Origin: Siphonobacter sp. BAB-5405
Lineage (GTDB): Bacteria; Bacteroidota; Bacteroidia; Cytophagales; Spirosomataceae
Assembly (NCBI RefSeq): GCF_002872335.1
Contig: NZ_NJAG01000007.1
Span: forward strand, 186,001-250,000
Direction: 5' to 3'
DNA: 64,000 bases
The notes beneath the pieces were generated by a model. That model saw only the letters and a list, made by a program, of their open reading frames with translations, was not told the DNA's origin and did not search any database. This document shows, in pieces, positions 16,743 to 24,040 of the stretch; position 1 is the first letter of the stretch, and each line of letters opens with the position of its first letter. The position numbers and the translations under genes were made by a program.

Positions 16743-17662
16743 TAGGCCGCTAATTGATTGATGCGGGTTTGAAGGTAATTAATAATTTCGGGCTGTTGAA
16801 ATTTCTGCAGGCTTTCAAAGTTGGCTTCGGCCCGGGTTACTTGCTTCTTTTTTGAGTACTCAACCAGGTTGTGCAAAAACAGGATCCAGTTGGAAATCTT
16901 TTCAAATTCTACCGTTCCTGAATGCTGGCGAAATTCAATCGTCTTGTGGCGAAGGTAGGCCTGCAGGTTGATTTTTTGAAACCGGGTGTGCTGGAGGTTA
17001 ATCAGCTCCCGGATGGTGTTGGCTTGTCCAACCCGTCCAGCTAGGATAATTACTGACTGGCAGTATCTATTTGAATCTTCTCGGCGGCTTAGGGGCATAA
17101 AACTATCAATAATGCCTTCGTAATGAGCGTAATTGATAACCGTATTTTTCAGCTGGTCAATTCCGAACCCTTCTGCGTCAAAGTGAATGTGAAGGCCGCA
17201 AGTCTTATTGATTTTTGCCCGTAGCTGGCTTAACACCCTGCAAACTGTCTTTACTTGCTCCAGCCCGGTTAAGCCTTCTAAAATCGGGCTTACTAATTCG
17301 AAAGTATCCGTTCCCTGTACGCTTGAGTCTGATACCGTTTTCCAATGGCTACGGGTGCTGTGGTTGTATCCTTCGGTCCAGCACTCGATCCCTGCAGCTC
17401 TTAACGCGGTTGCCAGTTGTACGGGGTTTACGCCGTGGGCTTCAATTTCAATTCCAAACTTCCGGTTGAAGGTCGTGAAGGTGAAAGCCTTTTTGCTAGT
17501 TACTCGTTCGGGCCAGTATTTAGCGAAAACGTTTTGTACAAATCCGTAATTACCTCCTGTCAGGTCGGCTACCTCTCTACGGGTTAATCCGAGGGCCAAA
17601 AGCTGGCGGATTTTTTCGGTTTTCGTTAAGGTTGCGTTTCCTAAAATTACTTGCGTATTCAT
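16742..17662 (-). CDS. Amidoligase-family enzyme with N-terminal HTH
   Basis: 306 residues. Residues 14-48 form a helix-turn-helix (KIRQLLALGLTRREVADLTG...). From residue 66 the amidoligase (PF12224-type) pattern appears: FGIEIE at 69-74, WKTVSDSSV at 107-115, FELVSP at 121-126, CGLHIHFD at 155-162 and TIEFRQHSGT at 241-250. These are the metal- and nucleotide-binding acids, His and Arg of the glutamine-synthetase-like carboxylate-amine ligase fold. Such enzymes join an amine to a carboxylate, often on a peptide or cell-wall component. Phage copies are known but their substrates are mostly not. An HTH fused to it suggests it may bind nucleic acid or regulate itself. Confidence 0.85.
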   Translation of the reverse strand: MNTQVILGNATLTKTEKIRQLLALGLTRREVADLTGGNYGFVQNVFAKYWPERVTSKKAFTFTTFNRKFGIEIEAHGVNPVQLATALRAAGIECWTEGYNHSTRSHWKTVSDSSVQGTDTFELVSPILEGLTGLEQVKTVCRVLSQLRAKINKTCGLHIHFDAEGFGIDQLKNTVINYAHYEGIIDSFMPLSRREDSNRYCQSVIILAGRVGQANTIRELINLQHTRFQKINLQAYLRHKTIEFRQHSGTVEFEKISNWILFLHNLVEYSKKKQVTRAEANFESLQKFQQPEIINYLQTRINQLAA

Positions 17663-17783
17663 CTGATTTACTGCGTGTTATATTGTTCATTTGATGATTC
17701 AAAGCACGCACTTTCCTGCCCGGAATGCAAGTCGTTCCGGCACTTTATTTTCAGATAAATGTCTGGTTTTCTGGCGGTTATAA

Positions 17784-17975
17784 TTAGGCAACTAAGGACC
17801 AAGCTTCTTTATACGCATCAAGCCGACACCTGGCCTGATTACGGAATGATTTCGACTCTTTATTGTTCAACTTGTAGGTATAAGAGTACTTGTTCCCTTC
17901 TACGATCTCGAAAAATTCGATGGAGTAACCCGACTTATGATTCATAGTTTGAATCAGAACTTTTTTAGCTTCCAT
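17784..17975 (-). CDS. Small phage protein, 63 aa
   Basis: Charged, Tyr-rich 63-residue ORF (MEAKKVLIQTMNHKSG...). It begins 14 bases after a GC-rich hairpin, like other small genes of this region. Function unknown. The gap that follows, 17663-17783, holds only a CCGGAA / TTCCGG hairpin at about 17719-17740. Confidence 0.55.
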   Translation of the reverse strand: MEAKKVLIQTMNHKSGYSIEFFEIVEGNKYSYTYKLNNKESKSFRNQARCRLDAYKEAWSLVA

Positions 17976-17988
17976 TGTTAATGAATTA

Positions 17989-18010
17989 GCCCGGGGCGTT
18001 GGCCCCGGGC
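17989..18010. other. GC-rich hairpin upstream of the 63-aa gene
   Basis: Perfect 9-bp stem GCCCGGGGC / GCCCCGGGC around a 4-base loop, between two small minus-strand genes. No T run follows on the minus strand; on the plus strand a T-rich stretch follows. Function undecided (RNA stability element or weak plus-strand terminator). Confidence 0.6.
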
Positions 18011-18015
18011 GATTC

Positions 18016-18294
18016 TTATTTTCCTTCTAACTGATCGTATAAATTTTCCTGCTCTAAGAATTCTCGAAAATCGATCTCTTTACCTGAAGCTTCGTAGCTT
18101 TTAAAGGCCGGGGTTTGCATGATCACCAGGTTGCTTTGTAAGTCTGCTAGCTGGTTAAGCTTCGTACTCATCTGAAGGTTAAAATCTACATCTTCAAAAA
18201 AGTACTTGTTGGGGTTAGCCAGGCTTAATTTGATTTTTTCGATTCGGGCTTGAGTTTGCTCTGGGGTCAGGGTTTTTAAAAGGCTAGTATTCAT
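18016..18294 (-). CDS. Small helical phage protein, 92 aa
   Basis: Soluble 92-residue protein (MNTSLLKTLTPEQTQARIEK...), predominantly helical and acidic. It has its own clear promoter about 60 bases upstream and a leader with two hairpins. Unknown function. Confidence 0.65.
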   Translation of the reverse strand: MNTSLLKTLTPEQTQARIEKIKLSLANPNKYFFEDVDFNLQMSTKLNQLADLQSNLVIMQTPAFKSYEASGKEIDFREFLEQENLYDQLEGK

Positions 18295-18352
18295 TGTGTT
18301 GTGAAAAATTTAGTTCGGGCTGCAACCCGGTCAACCTCCGTGGTTGACAATT

Positions 18353-18382
18353 CAAAGGTACAGCTTTTTTCCAATATTGCAA
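18353..18382 (-). promoter_or_regulatory. Bacteroidota-type promoter
   Basis: Minus strand reads TTG, 19 bases, TACCTTTG: a full -33/-7 match to the Bacteroidota TTG / TAnnTTTG promoter. The leader to the ATG at 18294 contains GTCAACcacggaGGTTGAC and CGGG...CCCG hairpins. Confidence 0.7.
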
Positions 18383-18411
18383 CACAAAAAAGGAAATATT
18401 TTTAGAGATTT

Positions 18412-18603
18412 TTACTCACGATTTTTTAGCACCAATTGCTCCAGCCATTCAGTCGGATTTTCTTTTGATTCAATGATGGCTTTTACTTCAGGCAGGATTC
18501 TGAAGGTTTTTGTTACCCGAACCTGGCTAGGATCTTTTGGCGTACGCCCGGGGCTTTTAGGTGGTTGATGGGGCTTGCCCGTTTCTTTGTTGTAGCCTTT
18601 CAT
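18412..18603 (-). CDS. Small ribbon-helix-helix-like protein, 63 aa
   Basis: A basic Pro/Lys-rich start (MKGYNKETGKPHQPPKSPGR) is followed by VRVTKTFRILPEVKAIIESKENPTEWLEQLV, the strand-helix-helix outline of an Arc/CopG-type DNA-binding protein. Its start codon is next to the divergent small-RNA promoter, so it could bind there. Assignment is by pattern only. Confidence 0.6.
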   Translation of the reverse strand: MKGYNKETGKPHQPPKSPGRTPKDPSQVRVTKTFRILPEVKAIIESKENPTEWLEQLVLKNRE

Positions 18604-18604
18604 A

Positions 18605-18684
18605 TATATTTGCAGAGTTGTGAAAGTGCCCTCCCCTGCAAGGGAGGCTTTCTGCCCGGGGTCTGCAAACTACCGGGCTTTTTT
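18605..18684 (+). ncRNA. Candidate small RNA 1, plus strand
   Basis: A TATATTTG -7 box (18605-18612) reads rightward, against the surrounding genes. It is followed by a CCTCCC...GGGAGG hairpin and then a GCCCGG...CCGGGC stem with six T (18654-18684). The expected RNA is about 65-70 bases and has no ORF. Promoter and terminator are in the same orientation and nothing else uses them. Confidence 0.55.
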
Positions 18685-18754
18685 ATTGCCTGTTGAGAAA
18701 AAACACCCCCGCCAGCAGAGCCAGCGGGGTGTAAGCACTTTGAACATTAAACCA

Positions 18755-19177
18755 TTAGGCAGCAAGGCCTGATGGGTATCTTTTGTTCCGGATTAGCTTC
18801 AAGTCGTTTAGCTCCGGAATGATTACTACATCTTCTTCAGGAATGATCCCGCGTTTGATCCAATTATAAACCGTCTGAATATTATCGATGCCGTACGCTT
18901 TCTGGTACCGGCTTACGGTCAACCACTCAGTGAGCGGGTAGATTTTCCCTCCGTATTTAATCTCAGCTTCTTCTTTTAAAACGTTTATGCCTTCGCCGAT
19001 AAAGTCGACCTTCTGCTCGGCAAAGTCGAGAATATCAGAACTGTACTGCTGCTGCTGCTCCGGGGTCAATGAGTCCAGGAATGAGAATGCTTCCTGCTGA
19101 GCCTGGAGGCCTTCCTCTTTCGTCTGAGCTTCCAGAATGCGGGTAAAGTAGGTTTGAAGTTGTTCTTTGATATTCAT
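18755..19177 (-). CDS. Early phage protein with C-terminal HTH-like region, 140 aa
   Basis: N-terminal half is helical and Gln/Glu-rich; the C-terminal part, SRYQKAYGIDNIQTVYNWIKRGIIPEEDVVIIPELN (about 88-123), resembles a MerR/excisionase-type winged helix that reads a target and then a wing. This would suit an early regulator or excision accessory. A GGGAGG...CCTCCC hairpin stands 17 bases before the start. Confidence 0.6.
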   Translation of the reverse strand: MNIKEQLQTYFTRILEAQTKEEGLQAQQEAFSFLDSLTPEQQQQYSSDILDFAEQKVDFIGEGINVLKEEAEIKYGGKIYPLTEWLTVSRYQKAYGIDNIQTVYNWIKRGIIPEEDVVIIPELNDLKLIRNKRYPSGLAA

Positions 19178-19215
19178 TGTTTTTATGGTTATGGGAGGGT
19201 TTCCCCTCCCGTTGG

Positions 19216-19371
19216 TTACTTGCCTTTGCCTCTGAGCTTTTCGAGTTCGTCTAGGTACTTTTTAAGTCTTTCGAGTAAGCCGTCTATTTTCTCTTGGTCT
19301 TTGGGGTCGGCTACTGCTAAAAACCGCTTTGTGGTGTTAATTAGTAGCTCCCACTTTTCTTCATCTGACAT
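19216..19371 (-). CDS. Small coiled-coil protein, 51 aa
   Basis: MSDEEKWELLINTTKRF..., continuing as a Leu/Lys/Glu coiled coil (IDGLLERLKKYLDELEKL) and ending in TAA. It is the first gene after the operator-bearing promoter at 19396-19426. Too short for standard gene finding but coding signs are good. Function unknown. Confidence 0.6.
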   Translation of the reverse strand: MSDEEKWELLINTTKRFLAVADPKDQEKIDGLLERLKKYLDELEKLRGKGK

Positions 19372-19395
19372 TGCTTATTGGTTTAATGTTCGATA

Positions 19396-19426
19396 CAAAG
19401 ATAAGGTCTGTTTAGTTACTAAACAA
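19396..19426 (-). promoter_or_regulatory. Promoter with a palindromic operator between its boxes
   Basis: Minus strand: TTG, 20 bases, TATCTTTG. Between and touching the -33 box lies the perfect palindrome GTTTAGTTACTAAAC (19410-19424), the layout of a repressor site that blocks polymerase. It drives the 51-aa gene. Confidence 0.7.
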
Positions 19427-19450
19427 GTCTTTTTGAAGATATTCAAAAGA

Positions 19451-19478
19451 AATCCTCTGATTTGATAGTCAGAGGATT
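19451..19478 (-). terminator. Terminator of the 19.5-25 kb early transcript
   Basis: Perfect AATCCTCTGA / TCAGAGGATT stem with 8-base loop; minus RNA continues TTCTTTT. It lies 24 bases after the stop of the 142-aa gene. Confidence 0.75.
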
Positions 19479-19502
19479 AATAAATTAAATACCTGCTTTA
19501 GT

Positions 19503-19931
19503 TTAGATTTTTCGGTACTCATTTTTTTGAAAACCCGACTTCGTGTGATCCAAGACCCATTCTTCGGAGTAGCCGTGCTCAGGAGTCTTATTGATTTGTA
19601 CCGTAAGCGTGTTGTTGGGTTCGTCTATAGCCAGCACTTCGCACTCTCCGATAAACCACATCGATAGAAACTTAAGACCTACTACAATTTCAATGGTAAC
19701 GGGGACACCGGCCAGATCAGCCATACTTCGCCAGCTCCAGTGGCTTACCTCGTGCCAGCGTTTTTGGTCAACCATGGCTTGGATGGTGTTCCGCTCAACT
19801 CCGATCACATTAGCTAGATCATCCGGGAATTTACCATTGATGGCTCCGCTCTCTGAGGCTGATTTGTAGCGAAGCATGAATTCGCTGATTTGTTTTTTTT
19901 GGTCGGTGGAAATGGGTAAGTAGCTAGGCAT
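19503..19931 (-). CDS. Early phage protein, 142 aa
   Basis: Residues about 35-57 (FPDDLANVIGVERNTIQAMVDQKRW) look like a helix-turn-helix, followed by a beta-rich domain. It may be a small regulator. Last gene of its transcript. Confidence 0.6.
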   Translation of the reverse strand: MPSYLPISTDQKKQISEFMLRYKSASESGAINGKFPDDLANVIGVERNTIQAMVDQKRWHEVSHWSWRSMADLAGVPVTIEIVVGLKFLSMWFIGECEVLAIDEPNNTLTVQINKTPEHGYSEEWVLDHTKSGFQKNEYRKI

Positions 19932-20070
19932 TGGATTGTGTGTTGAAAAAACGAAATACTTTAATGATCATCTCCAGCGGCCAGAGAATAACTATCGCAA
20001 AAAGTGAGTAAAAAGTGGCGAGCGGAATCCAGAAAAAAACGGCCAATAAAATGTTCGTAGCCCTGATCAT
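19924..20070 (-). CDS. Small membrane protein, 48 aa
   Basis: MIRATNILLAVFFWIPL... spans the membrane once or twice (residues 6-30) and has a basic C-terminus. It overlaps the next gene by 8 bases. Small membrane proteins in early prophage regions are often exclusion factors; that is only a suggestion. Confidence 0.55.
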   Translation of the reverse strand: MIRATNILLAVFFWIPLATFYSLFAIVILWPLEMIIKVFRFFNTQSNA

Positions 20071-20084
20071 GATTGATTTTTAGG

Positions 20085-20158
20085 TATCTTTGCACTGTCT
20101 GAATTCACCGCTAAGGCGGCGGGTTTTAGCCTCCGGCTGGTAACCGGAGGCTTTTTTG
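20085..20158 (+). ncRNA. Candidate small RNA 2, plus strand
   Basis: A TATCTTTG -7 box (20085-20092) points rightward, against the genes. A short CCGC / GCGG hairpin (about 20108-20118) and then a perfect 8-bp GCCTCCGG / CCGGAGGC stem followed by six T (20129-20157) give an RNA of about 60 bases. Same architecture as candidate 1. No ORF. Confidence 0.6.
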
Positions 20159-20160
20159 TT

Positions 20161-20280
20161 TTAGAGCATTTGCCACCAGGCGACAAATTTTTCGGCTAAG
20201 GCTTCAGCGGAATAAGCGATGGCCAGAAAGGCATAGGCAATAAGGAGCAGCAGCCCTGCTCCGAGAAGTAGGTTGATCAT
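20161..20280 (-). CDS. Small membrane protein, 39 aa
   Basis: MINLLLGAGLLLLIAYAFLA... is a clear single membrane span followed by an amphipathic tail with WW. It starts about 28 bases after a hairpin (20308-20333, AGCCTTG / CAAGGCT). Function unknown. Confidence 0.55.
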   Translation of the reverse strand: MINLLLGAGLLLLIAYAFLAIAYSAEALAEKFVAWWQML

Positions 20281-20334
20281 GGTTGTCTGAATTCGATTTG
20301 GGTTTTAAAGAGCCTTGGTTGGTAGAGTCAAGGC

Positions 20335-20658
20335 TTAAAGAACGAAGGGGGTAATTTTGAGATCCACCAGGGCTTTGTCGATTTTACCTAGTAGCATGTT
20401 ATCGGGCCTGTAATGAGTCCGGCCCAGCCAGATCGTCATGGCTACGCTGAGCCGCATACTAAACTTGTACTCATTGCTGGGCTTTCGCTCAGACCAGGTA
20501 TGAACTCTCCTTTCAAGTTCGTCCGAGTACTCGGCCAGGGCAATCTCGTCGGGTCGGAAAGTGTATCCGCTTTCAAAGTCTTGCTTACGGTCATGGCAGA
20601 TAGCGAATAGGCTGGCGAATTCTCTTACCGTTAGCTTGAGATCAATTTTTTGGATCAT
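20335..20658 (-). CDS. Early phage protein, 107 aa
   Basis: Soluble, helical, with no motif I recognise. Overlaps the preceding gene by 17 bases, so it is part of the same operon. Confidence 0.6.
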   Translation of the reverse strand: MIQKIDLKLTVREFASLFAICHDRKQDFESGYTFRPDEIALAEYSDELERRVHTWSERKPSNEYKFSMRLSVAMTIWLGRTHYRPDNMLLGKIDKALVDLKITPFVL

Positions 20659-21175
20659 TTGCCTTCCAGAGTAAAGTAAGTCCGAACTGTTGATTTACGG
20701 CCTCAATCGCGTTTACGTAGGCCTCATACTTCGTTTGATCGAAATCATGGATTTGCGTGGTAAGCCTTAAAAGCCGGTCTACAAACTGCGAACCCAAATC
20801 GCACTGTTCCATAACGTTATGGCTGGCCTGCTCCCCTTCAATTTGCGACCACATATTCTTGTAGGTGTACCGCTCAAGTGCCTTTTCCAAATTATTGACG
20901 GCCCCTTTTACTCCTTGATCATATAGGGAGGTATCTTTCATTTCATCCAGCCGATTGATAAAAGAAGTTGAAAGAAAGGTAAGCTCTAACGCAACTGTTA
21001 ATTCTCTCTTTGAAAGTGCCCGGGGGCCATTGTTAATCTTTTTGGGCTGACTCCTCCGTTGGATCCTGTTTTTAATTAGTACCTCCATCAGCTGTGATTT
21101 TTGCCCGTACGTGTCACTGGGGAGTTGGTTAGATCCGAAACCGATCCGCGAAAGGTCCAATGCTGAATGATTCAT
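20642..21175 (-). CDS. Early phage protein, 177 aa
   Basis: Helical protein with a basic patch near residues 35-52 (RIQRRSQPKKINNGPRALSKRE) that might contact nucleic acid. Family not recognised. Confidence 0.6.
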   Translation of the reverse strand: MNHSALDLSRIGFGSNQLPSDTYGQKSQLMEVLIKNRIQRRSQPKKINNGPRALSKRELTVALELTFLSTSFINRLDEMKDTSLYDQGVKGAVNNLEKALERYTYKNMWSQIEGEQASHNVMEQCDLGSQFVDRLLRLTTQIHDFDQTKYEAYVNAIEAVNQQFGLTLLWKANDPKN

Positions 21176-21199
21176 AAATTATTTTTACTGAGTGAATTA

Positions 21200-21547
21200 C
21201 TAAAAAATAGTTAGTTGACTTCCTTTGACTTCTTCAGGGATATTTATTCGAAAAACCTTATCTCCCTGATAGCTGAGCCAACAATCGTCCTTTTTGATGT
21301 AGCCGTTTAAGTAGGAAAACTGATGCTCTGCTTTCATCACCTTCTGACCATTTGCGAGATACGTTCGTAAGTGAATACACCTGATGTAATAGCATCGCTG
21401 GCCTGGCCAAGTATCCTTCAGGAAATAGCAGTCTTTTCGATCTTCGGGTAAGTCGGAGGTGATTCTTTCGACTATGAAAGGGCCAGTGTTATAGCTGGTT
21501 TTGACCCAATCGCCCACTTTAATTTGATATTCGGAGGGGGAATCCAT
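21200..21547 (-). CDS. Small beta-rich phage protein, 115 aa
   Basis: The IKVGDWVKTSYNTGPFIVERI opening has the look of an SH3-like or KOW-like barrel strand pair; the rest is rich in Tyr, Trp and Cys (three Cys around 40-58). Starts 4 bases after the upstream stop. Unknown role. Confidence 0.6.
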   Translation of the reverse strand: MDSPSEYQIKVGDWVKTSYNTGPFIVERITSDLPEDRKDCYFLKDTWPGQRCYYIRCIHLRTYLANGQKVMKAEHQFSYLNGYIKKDDCWLSYQGDKVFRINIPEEVKGSQLTIF

Positions 21548-21550
21548 GGC

Positions 21551-21871
21551 TTAGTTGTTGTCGATATCGATCCAACCTTTGCCTTTCACAAATTGAGCGA
21601 TGCGTTTGCCCCGGGTACCGTTGTGGTTTTCAAAAATGGCCCCTTCTACTACTCGACCTTTCCAGCCATCGCAGGCTTCGTGCTCGATTCTGTATTTCCA
21701 GTACTGAAGCCAGTAAGCGGAGTTACCATGCTGCCACTTGCCACGGTACCGGACGTCGCCGCTGTAGAAGGGTCTTTTGTTGCCGTCCACGAAATGAACG
21801 ATGGCTACCAAGCTGGCTTCGGCCTTAAGGGCTGTAGCGTCGAAGGCGGGTTTTTCTTGTCTGTTACTCAT
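21551..21871 (-). CDS. Early phage protein, 106 aa
   Basis: Trp/Tyr-rich small soluble protein (GKWQHGNSAYWLQYWKYRIEHE). Follows the replication gene closely. Not recognised. Confidence 0.6.
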   Translation of the reverse strand: MSNRQEKPAFDATALKAEASLVAIVHFVDGNKRPFYSGDVRYRGKWQHGNSAYWLQYWKYRIEHEACDGWKGRVVEGAIFENHNGTRGKRIAQFVKGKGWIDIDNN

Positions 21872-21883
21872 TGGTTTGGGTTT

Positions 21884-23251
21884 TTACTTTTTTGTCTGAA
21901 TTCGTTTTGTGAAACCCTCGGTTTTAGCCGGTGCCTGGCTAACTGCTGAAGCTGCAGTGAGGAATTTCTCGTGGATATTTTGACCGTATCGCTTCATTTG
22001 CTCCTCGAGGTAACGGAAAGCCTCGAGGTAGGTCTTCGCCTGCAGACGTTTCGGTGCTCGGCCGTGCAGGTGTTGCTGGAGGTGGCGAATGGCCAGGCTC
22101 AAACGTTGGGTTACGTAGGCCGTCCGGTAAGCGGTACGATTGGCAGCCAGCCAGTTATCTGTGTTGCGGAAACCGCGTTGGTTTTCTTGGCAGAAGTAGC
22201 CGGATCCTGGTTTGAATTTGCTGTACGGATCCGGAGGATATCGATCAGCGTGGCGTTGGTAGTACCCAGCGGCCAGCTCGAGTCGTTTGAAGAGCTCAGT
22301 TTGGTACTCATCCCACTCTTTCTCAGTGAAATCGACTTTGAAATTGCGGTACACCCCCTGGGCAATTTCCTGAAGGGCTTGATTCTCTTCAATTTTAGTG
22401 AAGCTTCGGCCGGAGTAGAGCAGCTGTTTGGCATATACCCAAAAACTGGTGAGGTACCCCTCGAAGATGGCCTGACGCTGAGCGGGTGTTCGCTGCCCTT
22501 TGGCTGGTCTGGAGTTATCCACAGATCCGGCCGCCGCCCCCCCGGCCCCCATTGTCACTGTGACACCTTGGTATTGAGTACCCGTTTCGGCTTTCAAGGG
22601 AGGCTGTTGCCGTTCGGTGTTGCCTTGATTTTTGTTGCCTTGTTGGGTGTTACCCTGATTTGTTGCCGTGTTATCCCCAAATCCACATCCTTTTATTGTT
22701 TCTGTTTTATTGTTACCTTGATTTATACTGGCATTATTAAGCGGCAAATTTTGCAAAATCAAGGTGGGAAGGCTGCTCGCAGGCATTTGAAAAACAGGCT
22801 TTTTCACTCGGCTTTCCCCATCCTTACGGCCAAACAGGATTTCTGTGGAAAGGTATACTTCGAAATCGGCCCGGGTACCCCGGAACTTACGTTTAGAGAC
22901 CAAGCCAGCCTCCTGAAGCTTCACCAGATGTGTATAGGCAGTACGCTCACTGCAGCCCCACAGGTTCGCCAATTCAACCCGGTTAGTTAAAAAGCCCGGC
23001 TCCCCACCTTCGAAGCCCTTATCGCCTAACTTGCGATGAGTTTGGTGTAAATGGCCAATATACAGGCTAATAAGGTCACGGCCGGTTTTACGAACGCTGG
23101 TACTTACTTGCTTGGAGTGCAGTACTCGTTTCCGAGTACGGCCGTCTTTAAACGTCTGAATGATTTCTTCGGTGGGCTGCTGCTCATTAAGCTGATCAGC
23201 TAGGGTTTTCCAGCGGCTTCTGGCGGCTTGCGGGTCTGGGAAAGCGTACAT
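21884..23251 (-). CDS. Phage replication-initiator-like winged-helix protein, 455 aa
   Basis: A winged helix at about residues 83-125 (NRVELANLWGCSERTAYTHLVKLQEAGLVSKRKF) resembles those of phage replication initiators and DnaD-type loaders. A low-complexity NQGN/QQGN linker lies around 165-215, and the C-terminal 190 residues are helical and charged, ending in a basic tail. Size, position before packaging genes and domain order suit an origin-binding protein; the Asn/Gln linker repeats and inverted-repeat-rich coding DNA might include the origin, which is not proven. Confidence 0.65.
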   Translation of the reverse strand: MYAFPDPQAARSRWKTLADQLNEQQPTEEIIQTFKDGRTRKRVLHSKQVSTSVRKTGRDLISLYIGHLHQTHRKLGDKGFEGGEPGFLTNRVELANLWGCSERTAYTHLVKLQEAGLVSKRKFRGTRADFEVYLSTEILFGRKDGESRVKKPVFQMPASSLPTLILQNLPLNNASINQGNNKTETIKGCGFGDNTATNQGNTQQGNKNQGNTERQQPPLKAETGTQYQGVTVTMGAGGAAAGSVDNSRPAKGQRTPAQRQAIFEGYLTSFWVYAKQLLYSGRSFTKIEENQALQEIAQGVYRNFKVDFTEKEWDEYQTELFKRLELAAGYYQRHADRYPPDPYSKFKPGSGYFCQENQRGFRNTDNWLAANRTAYRTAYVTQRLSLAIRHLQQHLHGRAPKRLQAKTYLEAFRYLEEQMKRYGQNIHEKFLTAASAVSQAPAKTEGFTKRIQTKK

Positions 23252-23258
23252 AACTTAC

Positions 23259-23801
23259 TTAGAAAATACTTACTTGGGTTGTTTCAGGGCTTTTTGGGGT
23301 TTCAGCGGCCAATAGTTTATCGATTTCGTTTTCACGCTGGATGGCTTTGGCTTTGGCGTAAGAGGATCCTGTTTTGAAGTATTCCTTCTGATGTATACGC
23401 ATAGAAAGAGTCAACTCGAGTATTTCTTCTTCAGGGTGGGAATGAAGGACGATGGCCATTAAATCATCCAGGCGTTTCTCTTCAGTCTTGGCTAAATCTA
23501 ACAAAGGTTTTGTTCGCCGACTGAAGTACATTTTTTGTGCTTTCCGGGTATTGGCTAACGCTTTTTTGAAAGCCTGGAACGTGCCGCTCGAGCAATCGAA
23601 AAGGTAGCCAGAAGTAAGACCCGGCACCAATTTCTCGTATGAAAAAATGAAGTTGTCAAAATCGGCTCCATCTCCATTTGTCAGGTAATATTTCTCACCA
23701 TCCAGGCGAAAGTAAAACCCTTCAGGAACAGTAAACTGACCTTTGTTTTCGCTCTCGAGCTTGATTGGCTCGCGTACTTCAATCCAGTCTGGAACGTTCA
23801 T
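23259..23801 (-). CDS. Early phage protein, 180 aa
   Basis: Beta-rich first half and helical, charged second half, ending in KSPETTQVSIF. The VSIF-type C-terminus is similar to clamp- or SSB-type tails, which is only suggestive. It is 7 bases upstream of the replication gene and may assist replication. Confidence 0.6.
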   Translation of the reverse strand: MNVPDWIEVREPIKLESENKGQFTVPEGFYFRLDGEKYYLTNGDGADFDNFIFSYEKLVPGLTSGYLFDCSSGTFQAFKKALANTRKAQKMYFSRRTKPLLDLAKTEEKRLDDLMAIVLHSHPEEEILELTLSMRIHQKEYFKTGSSYAKAKAIQRENEIDKLLAAETPKSPETTQVSIF

Positions 23802-23936
23802 GGCAAACTAAAAATTTAAAGTCCCCCCAAACCCCCAACCTTAAACGGTCAGGGGTATACGTCATTTTTGCTTTCGGGCTTCGGGCCTTACGGCGGTGGA
23901 AGCGGGATTTGGTCCCACGGCTGGTGCCTACTTCGG

Positions 23937-24015
23937 TGGTGCATGGAGTAGGATTCGAACCTACATACTTCAGTTATCCGCCAATAATGAAGGCCTACCA
24001 CTCGGCCATCCACGC
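23937..24015 (-). tRNA. tRNA-like gene with encoded CCA and an oversized anticodon arm
   Basis: Seen on the minus strand: a 7-bp acceptor (GCGTGGA / TCCATGC, one G-T), discriminator A and CCA, a D arm GCC-GAGTGGTA-GGC, and a perfect T arm GTAGG-TTCGAAT-CCTAC. The anticodon region is 23-25 bases instead of 17: a CTTCA / TGAAG stem continues through a bulged C into TTAT / ATAA with a TGGCGG loop. The anticodon is therefore unclear (UGG or GGC readings). The D arm has a class II (Ser/Leu) look. It may be a decayed tRNA, an unusual functional one, or a phage tRNA-like structure. Confidence 0.55.
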
Positions 24016-24040
24016 ATTTGATTTGATAATTTTAAAAGTT

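Noticed and set aside
22111-22990. Long plus-strand ORF opposite the replication gene
   Set aside because: Shadow of the minus-strand gene; composition is that of reverse-complement codons.
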